Positions 1 to 6,107 of a stretch of DNA of 19,215 bases are shown in pieces. Positions within the stretch are counted from its first letter, which is position 1, and every line of letters begins with the position of its first letter. This DNA comes from JAIPFM01 sp964494325 (GTDB lineage Bacteria; Planctomycetota; Phycisphaerae; Sedimentisphaerales; Anaerobacaceae). Made by a program: the position numbers and the translations under genes. The notes under the pieces were generated by a model. The model did no database searches. It saw only the letters and a program-made list of their open reading frames with translations, and was not told the origin of the DNA. The stretch spans positions 1 to 19,215 of the forward strand of contig CAZBTJ010000110.1 in the NCBI GenBank assembly GCA_964494325.1, given 5' to 3'.

Positions 1-4
1 GAAA

Positions 5-1384
5 ATGGACACGAAGCTAACTCGAAGAGGTTTTATCAAGAATACAGCGGGCCTGGCTGCCACGGCATCGGCAGGGGCAAGTTTATGGGGAACCAACAGG
101 GCATGGGCCGGTGCCAATGATCGGATCAATGTGGCTGTGATTGGCATTAATGGGATGGGACAGAACCATATCAAAAATTATCAGGCCCTGAAAGATGTTA
201 GAGTGGCGGCCATTTGCGATGTTGATGAAAACCTCTTTGGTCCGCGCATCAAGAATCTGTTTACCAAGAAAAACCGACCGGATCCCAAGACCTATGTGGA
301 TCTTCGAAAGCTATACGAAGATAAGGATATTGACGCAGTCTCTATTGTGATGCCCAATCACTGGCATGCCTTGGCAGCGGTCTGGGCCATCCAGGCGGGC
401 AAGCATGTGTCCGTGGAAAAACCATGCTGTCATGATTTCTTTCAAGGTCAGCAACTGGTCAAGGCATCAAAGAAATACAATGTGATTGTTCAGGATGGTG
501 CTGAGCAACGCAGTAATCCATGTTCGCAATCAGCTGCAAAGTTTCTGGAAGAGGGTGGATTGGGTGAGGTCTATCTTTCCAAGGGCATGTGTTACAAATG
601 GAGGGAATCCATTGGCTCGAAACCGGATGCGCCCGTGCCCCCAGGCGTGAATTACGACTTGTGGCTAGGCCCTGCACGCAAGAGGCCGTTTAATCCCAAT
701 CGCTTTCATTACAATTGGCATTGGAACTGGGACTATGGCAATGGTGATATGGGCAATCAGGGCATTCATGAGATGGACATTGCCCGCTGGATGCTTGGTG
801 TCAAGCTCCCCACGCGAGTCAGCAGCATGGGCGGTCACTTCATGTTCGAGGATCAGCAGAACACACCCAATACGCTGATGGCCATGTTTGAGTTTGACAA
901 TCCCAAAGGCGCAGGTGACAAGAAAAAGATACTGCAGTTTGAAACACGTCACTGGATCTCCAATCGTGAGGACTCCATGTGGCTCAAGCCCAGTAAGGAT
1001 GATCCCGGCGCCTACATGACCAGTGCAAAGAACACGGTTGGAAATCTGGTGTTCGGCTCAAAAGGCTATATGGCCAAGACCGTGAATGCATGGCGAACCT
1101 ATATGGGCAAAAACCGCGAGCTCGGGAAATCTGGCAGTGGGCTGGCTAACCATTATCAGGATTTTGCGAATGCGATTCGTACGGGTGATCCCAAGACGCA
1201 TAATAAGAGCATCGAAGAAGGCTTCTACACCTGTGCTTTGGTGCATCTGGCCAATATCTCATACCGTCTTGGAAGATCTCTGGATTTTGATCCTGTGCAA
1301 CAAGAGTTTGTTCATGACCGTGAGGCCAATGCAATGCTTCGGCAACCCTACAGAAAACCCTTTGCCATGCCGGAAAAGGTTTGA
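5..1384 (+). CDS. Tat-exported Gfo/Idh/MocA family oxidoreductase
   Basis: A 459-residue NAD(P)-dependent dehydrogenase-like protein, probably acting on a sugar or sugar derivative outside the cytoplasm. Residues 5-35 form a twin-arginine leader (TRRGFIKNTAG, then an Ala/Gly-rich hydrophobic stretch ending near AWA). The Rossmann fold follows, with dinucleotide motif AVIGINGMGQNH (about residues 44-55) and acidic strand end ICDVDE. The segment PNHWHALAAVW (117-127) and the family motif EKP (138-140, catalytic Lys139) are present. The C-terminal half (about 165-440) has the alpha/beta substrate domain with a WHWNWDYGNGDMGNQGIHEMD stretch that is typical of PVC-type exported members. Length is normal. 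Only four bases precede the ATG, so its promoter and RBS lie outside or at the edge. It is followed by a repeat array and a DUF6807 gene on the same strand. Family is sure; substrate is unknown. Confidence 0.93.
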   Translation: MDTKLTRRGFIKNTAGLAATASAGASLWGTNRAWAGANDRINVAVIGINGMGQNHIKNYQALKDVRVAAICDVDENLFGPRIKNLFTKKNRPDPKTYVDLRKLYEDKDIDAVSIVMPNHWHALAAVWAIQAGKHVSVEKPCCHDFFQGQQLVKASKKYNVIVQDGAEQRSNPCSQSAAKFLEEGGLGEVYLSKGMCYKWRESIGSKPDAPVPPGVNYDLWLGPARKRPFNPNRFHYNWHWNWDYGNGDMGNQGIHEMDIARWMLGVKLPTRVSSMGGHFMFEDQQNTPNTLMAMFEFDNPKGAGDKKKILQFETRHWISNREDSMWLKPSKDDPGAYMTSAKNTVGNLVFGSKGYMAKTVNAWRTYMGKNRELGKSGSGLANHYQDFANAIRTGDPKTHNKSIEEGFYTCALVHLANISYRLGRSLDFDPVQQEFVHDREANAMLRQPYRKPFAMPEKV

Positions 1385-1390
1385 TTGAAC

Positions 1391-1500
1391 TCAGGGTTCA
1401 GGGGTTTGGTCGCTTCGCTCCGGTTTTAAGTTTTAAGTTTTAAGTTTTAAGTGTTAAGTTTTAAGTGTTAAGTTTTAAGTGTTAGGGTTTAGGGTTTAGG
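1391..1500. repeat. 7-bp tandem repeat array between the oxidoreductase and DUF6807 genes
   Basis: Eleven perfectly phased 7-base units occupy 1424-1500. Read from the left they are TTTTAAG four times, then TGTTAAG, TTTTAAG, TGTTAAG, TTTTAAG, TGTTAGG, GTTTAGG, GTTTAGG. The unit drifts in sequence while the period stays exact. Two further heptamers, TCAGGGT and TCAGGGG, lie at 1391-1404, separated from the array by a GC-rich spacer. The array ends 32 bases before the ATG of the DUF6807 gene, so it would lie in the spacer or leader of that gene. No ORF crosses it on the plus strand. Confidence 0.93.
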
Positions 1501-1532
1501 GGTTGGACTTGACGGAAAGGGTCGTGGACTAA

Positions 1533-2465
1533 ATGAAACAGATGATACTCCTGTGCTTGGTCATGTGTGTTGTATGTGTGGCGGGGTTTGCTCAGGCTGC
1601 GTCCTCCGGAGTGTCTCTGGTCAAACAGGACGAAGGATGGCAGTTTCTTGAAGACGGTCAGCCCGTGATGTTCTATCGTACTGTGGCCAAGAGTCTTGAT
1701 GGGAAGTATGCACGCGCTGATTATGTGCATCCTCTTGTAGGATTGGACGGGCAGGTGATTACTGAGGATTTTCCAGAGGACCACCTTCATCATCGGGGCA
1801 TCTTTTGGACCTGGCATCAACTATTGATCAAGGGACAGTCGATCGGCGATGCCTGGCTATGTGAGGATTTTATCTGGGATGTCCACGAGGTGCGAGTTGT
1901 AGACAAGGGCCCAGAGACAGTTGGGTTACAGGCCACTGTTTTGTGGAAGTCGCCGCTCTGGCAGAATGGTAAAACGCCCATGGTCAAAGAAACTGTGACT
2001 ATCCAGTTGTCTCAACGAAAGAAAAACTGTCGTCAAATTGATTTTACGATAGGTTTGTTGGCGTTGCAGGACGATACCTGGCTAGGTGGATCAGACAATG
2101 TCAAGGGCTATGGTGGCTTTACGGCTCGTATTGCCACACCTGAGGATGCTGTTCTTGACAGTGCCGTTGGCCGGGTAAAACCACTAAACACGCCCGTTTT
2201 TGGCGGGCCTTGGATAAATATCACAGGCACCCTGAATGGCAAGCCGTACGGGGCGGCCATTTTTCAACATCCAGACAATCCCCTGTTTCCCGAGGCGTGG
2301 ATACTGAGGACCTCCAAACGATTTTCAGATATGCAGAACCCGGTCTACCCGTGGCGTTATCCTGCAAAATTGCCTACGAAAAAGCCGACAGTTCTCAGGT
2401 ACCGTCTGCTCTTACATAAGGATGCAGATATAAACGCTGCGTGGGACGTGTATCGAGCCCAATAA
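1533..2465 (+). CDS. Secreted DUF6807 ('PmoA') family protein
   Basis: A 310-residue exported protein. Residues 1-22 are a Sec signal peptide (MKQ, then a hydrophobic run ending GFAQAA). The body carries the family's diagnostic EDHLHHRGIFWTW at about 82-94, the downstream DAWLCEDF segment, and a C-terminal region rich in aromatic and Pro residues (QNPVYPWRYPA). The family name 'methane oxygenase PmoA' in databases is misleading: this protein has no resemblance to the membrane copper subunit of methane monooxygenase. Members usually sit beside Gfo/Idh/MocA oxidoreductases and sugar-use genes, as here, which suggests a carbohydrate-related role (inference). The ATG at 1533 has only a weak purine-rich RBS (GGAAAGGG about 12 bases upstream). 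The gene is co-directional with the preceding oxidoreductase, with the heptamer array between them. Confidence 0.85.
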   Translation: MKQMILLCLVMCVVCVAGFAQAASSGVSLVKQDEGWQFLEDGQPVMFYRTVAKSLDGKYARADYVHPLVGLDGQVITEDFPEDHLHHRGIFWTWHQLLIKGQSIGDAWLCEDFIWDVHEVRVVDKGPETVGLQATVLWKSPLWQNGKTPMVKETVTIQLSQRKKNCRQIDFTIGLLALQDDTWLGGSDNVKGYGGFTARIATPEDAVLDSAVGRVKPLNTPVFGGPWINITGTLNGKPYGAAIFQHPDNPLFPEAWILRTSKRFSDMQNPVYPWRYPAKLPTKKPTVLRYRLLLHKDADINAAWDVYRAQ

Positions 2466-2474
2466 GAGTATAAA

Positions 2475-2504
2475 AAAAGGCCGGACGTGAGGGTCCGACC
2501 TTTT
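2475..2504. terminator. Bidirectional rho-independent terminator
   Basis: A hairpin with stem 2477-2486 (AAGGCCGGAC) against 2493-2502 (GTCCGACCTT), one mismatch and a six-base loop. It lies between the convergent ends of the DUF6807 gene (+) and the aminotransferase gene (-). An A-run precedes it and T-rich sequence follows, so it has a U-tract on the transcript of either strand; the tract is stronger for the minus-strand gene. Confidence 0.85.
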
Positions 2505-2526
2505 CCATCTTTTCAACTAGCCCGGA

Positions 2527-3615
2527 TTAATCGATTTCGTCATCAATCCAATGGGTTACTTCCTTGACATCGTCCAGGGTAATATCACCCATGTGAGCAA
2601 TTCGGAAGGCCTCTTCTTTGAGTTTACCGTACCCATTGCCGAATACGGTGTTGTGTTTTTCCTGAAGGGCTGCAATCGTCTTGGCCACGTCAATGTGTCG
2701 TGTATTTCGAATGGCGGTCAAGGTGTTTGAGACATAGGATTTGTCGCAGAAGATGTCGAATTTTGACATCGCCCATTCTCTGACATAGTCCCCCATGGCC
2801 TGGTGACGTTTCCACACGTTTTCCATGCCTTCGTTGACCATTTTCTGGCATTGATAGTGCAGGGCATAGATATGTTGCACCGAGGGGGTGACCAATGTTT
2901 GGTTTTTGGCCGCATTTTTAGCCCAGAGTTCAAAGTTGAAGTAGTAGCCACGATTGGGGACGGACTGACTCTTTTCCAGGGCTCGATGGCTCACCAGGGC
3001 CACAGCAAATCCTGGAGGAATACCGAAAGCCTTTTGGAGTGAGGCAAATGTAATATCCCAGCCCAGATCGTCAAAATGCAGAGGCAGGCCGACCATGGCA
3101 CTGACGGAGTCCACAAGAACGAGGACATCAGGATACTTTTGTTTCATCATCTGGCTGATCTCGTATACTGGGTTGGCCAAGCCAGTACTCGTTTCATTGT
3201 AGACCAGCGTGATGGCTGCATAGTTACCCGACGCCAGTTTTTGGTCGATTAAATCCGGCGTGATTGCCTGACCCCATTCGACCTTGAGCCTGTCGACCTT
3301 GCGACCACAGGCTTCCACGACGTCCGCCCACTTATCACTGAAGGCACCACAGCACGTGGATAAGACCGTTTCATCCAGCGCCACGCAGTTTCGGATGGCA
3401 GCTTCCCAGATGCCAGAGGCGCTGGAGGATGACAGGAACACGTTTTGTTCTGTGAAAAAGGCCTTCTTCAGCAAATCCACGGTTTCTCCGTGCAATTGGC
3501 TGTACTCTTTGCCTCTGTGACCTAGGGTTGGGCGTGCCATTTGCTGAAGCACATTTTCATCCACTTTGATGGGGCCGGGGATAAACAGCCTTGGAGGATT
3601 CTTCCAGTCCGCCAT
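2527..3615 (-). CDS. Class V PLP-dependent aminotransferase (alanine-glyoxylate / serine-pyruvate type)
   Basis: A 362-residue cytosolic aminotransferase of the fold type I, class V group. Visible motifs are the N-terminal FIPGPIKVDE (11-20), the substrate-site GHRG (32-35), a Ser-rich phosphate-binding turn SSSSASGIWEA (62-72), the PLP-pyridine Asp in LVDSVS (Asp169), and the Schiff-base lysine in ASLQKAFGIPPG (Lys195). These fit alanine-glyoxylate, serine-glyoxylate or 2-aminoethylphosphonate-type enzymes; sequence reading alone does not separate them, and no phosphonate genes are near. A serine/glyoxylate role is the likeliest reading. The ATG at 3615 has a strong RBS (AGGAGA, 6-7 bases upstream), is preceded by a clear promoter at 3678-3706 and is followed by a hairpin terminator at 2475-2504, so the gene appears to be transcribed alone. 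Confidence 0.88.
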   Translation of the reverse strand: MADWKNPPRLFIPGPIKVDENVLQQMARPTLGHRGKEYSQLHGETVDLLKKAFFTEQNVFLSSSSASGIWEAAIRNCVALDETVLSTCCGAFSDKWADVVEACGRKVDRLKVEWGQAITPDLIDQKLASGNYAAITLVYNETSTGLANPVYEISQMMKQKYPDVLVLVDSVSAMVGLPLHFDDLGWDITFASLQKAFGIPPGFAVALVSHRALEKSQSVPNRGYYFNFELWAKNAAKNQTLVTPSVQHIYALHYQCQKMVNEGMENVWKRHQAMGDYVREWAMSKFDIFCDKSYVSNTLTAIRNTRHIDVAKTIAALQEKHNTVFGNGYGKLKEEAFRIAHMGDITLDDVKEVTHWIDDEID

Positions 3616-3677
3616 GTATCGTCTCCTAACTTATCATAGACCATAAAGGCCTGTTACAATAATACATTAAAAACAAA

Positions 3678-3706
3678 ATCATACACAAGTCTTGCCTAAA
3701 AGTCAA
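3678..3706 (-). promoter_or_regulatory. Sigma70-type promoter of the aminotransferase gene
   Basis: On the minus strand TTGACT (plus positions 3701-3706) is followed after exactly 17 bases by TATGAT (3678-3683). Each box matches the consensus at five of six positions. Transcription would start near 3671, giving a leader of about 55 bases to the ATG at 3615. Confidence 0.6.
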
Positions 3707-3743
3707 AACAGCGAAAAAAAACTTATAAGGCGGTGTTTATTAG

Positions 3744-3869
3744 AACTGGACTTTTGCAAAAAGCCCTGTGGTATTCAGTTTTCAGTAGGCAGTATTCAGA
3801 AAAATGTGGTTTTTATGCTGTAAACTGTTATCTGAAAACTGAAAACTTGGAGTTTGCAAAACTCCAGTT
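3744..3869. repeat. Nested inverted-repeat element (MITE-like or REP-like hairpin)
   Basis: The ends are a 17-base inverted repeat: AACTGGACTTTTGCAAA at 3744-3760 and its complement at 3853-3869, with 16 of 17 matches. Inside lies a second inverted repeat, TTCAGTTTTCAG at 3774-3785 against CTGAAAACTGAA at 3832-3843, a perfect 12 of 12. The left arm also has further TATTCAG copies. The right terminal arm has its own small hairpin (GGAGTTT, loop GCA, AAACTCC). The whole 126 bases could fold as one long interrupted hairpin. It encodes nothing evident. The remaining bases of the 3616-3926 spacer hold the aminotransferase promoter and otherwise AT-rich sequence. Confidence 0.8.
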
Positions 3870-3926
3870 AGAATAGACAATATAGCCAAAGATTCCTTGT
3901 CAAGGCCTGGTGACATTCGACAGGGT

Positions 3927-3957
3927 TAAAAAAAAGAAGCCCCAGTGTGGAGCTTCT
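3927..3957 (-). terminator. Rho-independent terminator of the 4010-5695 gene
   Basis: On the minus strand AGAAGCTCC (3957-3949) pairs with GGGGCTTCT (3943-3935), a nine-base stem with one G-U pair and loop ACACT, followed at once by eight T residues. It lies 53 bases beyond the stop of the secreted-protein gene. Confidence 0.9.
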
Positions 3958-4009
3958 GAATTCGATACAGTCAGTCCTGATGACGCTGACCATATCGAAT
4001 GAGTAACCA

Positions 4010-5695
4010 TCATTTGTTCTTAAACGGCACCTTGACGATAATGGTATCCCCTTTACCGCCAGTGTCTGTGATACTTTGGATTGTCCAGAGATCCAGCATG
4101 TTGTCACCATCAACAACACTGCCACTATAGTCGCCCCATGCCACGCCATCCGTCGCACCCTGGCCCTCGCCAAGTTTCACGATCTCTCTCAGCTGTCCCT
4201 GTAGGTCGCTTGACTGGCGAAATGCCAGGCGAGGGCTGATGTACATGGTTTCATTGGTTTCCTGGAAACCGACAAGTACATCTTCCTGTTTGTTGACTGC
4301 GATCGTGGTCTGTATATAGTTTGTGGACGAGTCACTGATAAGTCCAGTCTGCACAATGGATCCATCTGTTTTGATCTGATGCCACTGAACGGCAGACTTA
4401 CCGTGACAATTTACCGCCTGAGAAAACCAGAGATACCCATTCTGAAGGACAAGGTTTTTGGGATTGCGGTCACCCGAGGACGTTTTTTGTTCAGTCCCTT
4501 TCTGGGGTGACTTGGGTGGATAACCCACAAAGCTCAGCTCATGCGGTACTGAGCAGACCAGTAGGGCTTGAGGTGTTCCGTCACCACTGTCTGTGACTCG
4601 TCGAATGGTAAAGTGGGTGTTGCTCACTTGGAAGAAGTAGAGATCTTCAATATTGTCTTGAGTGAGCACTGGATGGCCCAGGCTGCCCGGGAAATGGTAG
4701 ACGCTCGCAGGGAGACCCGCCTTGGCTTCAGACATCTTGAGTATGAAGGTTTGTTCAGGACCGCCGGGGAATGAATAACCGATCCATTTCTTGCTGTAGC
4801 CAATGCCACCGCCATCTCTTCCGCCCGGCGCTGGTATGGGGTAGGTGTTCCACGCGCCCGTGGGGTCGCTTGTTTCTGAAACAGAGATGTTTACTGGTTT
4901 TTGTTTCTCCTTGTCCCAGTAGGTCCACAGGTCAAAACCAAACACGCGGTTGTGTGGATCAAAGAACAATTTGGGATCGATCCCCCCATTGAAACAGTTC
5001 TGGTGGACGCCCTGGACAAAATGCCCCTCTTTGTCGTAGATAATAAGTCCGTTATTCGTGCCATGAAGTACATAGCCACCGCCAATTGCAATTTGTGGGT
5101 CAACCTGTCTGTTGCCGTCCATTGATCCATCAAACGCAAGATACCCCGAGACTGTCCGTGGGTTGCCTCCTTGTTTGCGTTCCTTGTACGTACCGTTCTT
5201 GTTGAACGTCTCATTTCTGATTGGTTTGATGGTTTCTGTGCGAGAAGGACTGACTGTTTTGTCCGGGGCCTTCGCGGGTATTTTTTTGATCTGGCCAGAT
5301 GTGCTGCGCTGGCCAATTGCAGTGATTTCACCTCGATGGCTCTTGACCACACCTGTCAGGGTGTCACCTGACAGAGTGCCCTCGTAGGTTGATGTCCATG
5401 ATGTCTCGCCACGCGTACTTTTGCGAATAAAGGTAAGCTTACCCTGGTTGAATTGGACATTCGACAGAGCACTGGTGCCTCGTCGACTGGTCCAGGTGCC
5501 GGCGAGCAGGCCCTCGTCATTCTTAAAGAGGGTCAGTTTTGAGGTGAATGTTTGTTCACCAAATGTGAGCTTGATGTTCCAAAAACCTGTGATGTCTTGT
5601 GCGGCCTGAACTCCCACCGTCAGGCAACATAGTATGAATAGCCCTGTGAAGATCCTTTTTTTGATGCTTTTACGACTTGACAACATTTGATTCAT
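4010..5695 (-). CDS. Secreted protein: small beta-barrel-like domain plus propeller/sialidase-like domain
   Basis: A 561-residue exported protein of unknown function. The start is placed at ATG 5695 because GAGGAG stands about nine bases upstream and it gives a proper signal peptide (residues 1-32, KSIKKR then a hydrophobic run to VQAA); an upstream in-frame ATG at 5782 would bury it. Residues 34-130 (DITGFWNIKLTFGEQ and on, with Gly-Thr repeats such as EGTLSGDTLTGVVK) look like the lipocalin-like module often seen in PVC secreted proteins. A Lys/Pro/Thr linker spans about 135-185. Residues 190-561 look like a BNR/sialidase-type propeller: FDPHNRVFGFD, ETSDPTGAW, and a terminal WGDYSGSVVDGDNMLDLWTI. 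There is no visible haem motif. It is transcribed away from the 6108 gene and has its own terminator. A binding or surface role is guessed; no enzyme residues could be assigned. Confidence 0.8.
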   Translation of the reverse strand: MNQMLSSRKSIKKRIFTGLFILCCLTVGVQAAQDITGFWNIKLTFGEQTFTSKLTLFKNDEGLLAGTWTSRRGTSALSNVQFNQGKLTFIRKSTRGETSWTSTYEGTLSGDTLTGVVKSHRGEITAIGQRSTSGQIKKIPAKAPDKTVSPSRTETIKPIRNETFNKNGTYKERKQGGNPRTVSGYLAFDGSMDGNRQVDPQIAIGGGYVLHGTNNGLIIYDKEGHFVQGVHQNCFNGGIDPKLFFDPHNRVFGFDLWTYWDKEKQKPVNISVSETSDPTGAWNTYPIPAPGGRDGGGIGYSKKWIGYSFPGGPEQTFILKMSEAKAGLPASVYHFPGSLGHPVLTQDNIEDLYFFQVSNTHFTIRRVTDSGDGTPQALLVCSVPHELSFVGYPPKSPQKGTEQKTSSGDRNPKNLVLQNGYLWFSQAVNCHGKSAVQWHQIKTDGSIVQTGLISDSSTNYIQTTIAVNKQEDVLVGFQETNETMYISPRLAFRQSSDLQGQLREIVKLGEGQGATDGVAWGDYSGSVVDGDNMLDLWTIQSITDTGGKGDTIIVKVPFKNK

Positions 5696-5917
5696 ACAAT
5701 TGCACTCCTCGAAACGTAAATTTCCTGATAGTTTCTGGTTATTGCTTCTCAACCAAGGCACGTGTGACAGCGGTATGGGCATCCAGTACCTCGAATCCCT
5801 CGTGGGTTGTGACTGTTTCCTGAATGAGCGTTCTCACAGGCCACAGAAGCCAAGTGTTGAGTACAGTTTCATGCGATGTTTCCTTTACTTTGGCTGAATG
5901 GGCAAGGCAAAAGAATG

Positions 5918-5946
5918 ATTCTATCGTGCGAGAGTGGTCCTGTATA
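5918..5946 (-). promoter_or_regulatory. Possible promoter of the 4010-5695 gene
   Basis: On the minus strand TATACA (5946-5941) and TAGAAT (5923-5918) are separated by 17 bases. The -35 match is four of six and the -10 match five of six. It would give a long leader of about 215 bases, which lowers confidence. The rest of the spacer between 5696 and 5985 shows no gene. Confidence 0.28.
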
Positions 5947-5985
5947 GGGGCTTCATGCCTTGTTAATCTGTATTCTTGTATTTAA

Positions 5986-6014
5986 TTGAAGCCTGCAAAT
6001 GGGCATGGTATACT
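5986..6014 (+). promoter_or_regulatory. Extended -10 sigma70-type promoter of the propeller/di-haem gene
   Basis: TTGAAG (5986-5991) and TATACT (6009-6014) are spaced by exactly 17 bases, and TGG stands directly before the -10 box, the extended -10 signature. The start would be near 6021, leaving a leader of about 87 bases to the ATG at 6108. This is one of the two best promoter matches I see in the window. Confidence 0.68.
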
Positions 6015-6107
6015 TCTGGCTACTAAAAAGGGTCGTTTTTTTACCTTTGGATTGAAGTTTTATGAACGTGAAGGTCTGGTACTTTATTGAGTAAGGTTGG
6101 GCGTTTT

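Noticed and set aside
1480..1500. Telomere or eukaryotic contamination, from the TTTAGGG-like units
   Set aside because: Only two or three such units occur, and they grade into TTTTAAG units in the same register between two bacterial genes.
1533..2465. Particulate methane monooxygenase subunit
   Set aside because: The database label 'PmoA' is a misnomer for DUF6807. The product is a soluble secreted protein with a Sec signal and no membrane spans.
3771..3846. CRISPR array from the repeated TTCAG motifs
   Set aside because: The motifs are short, partly inverted and not separated by spacers of even length; there are no cas genes.
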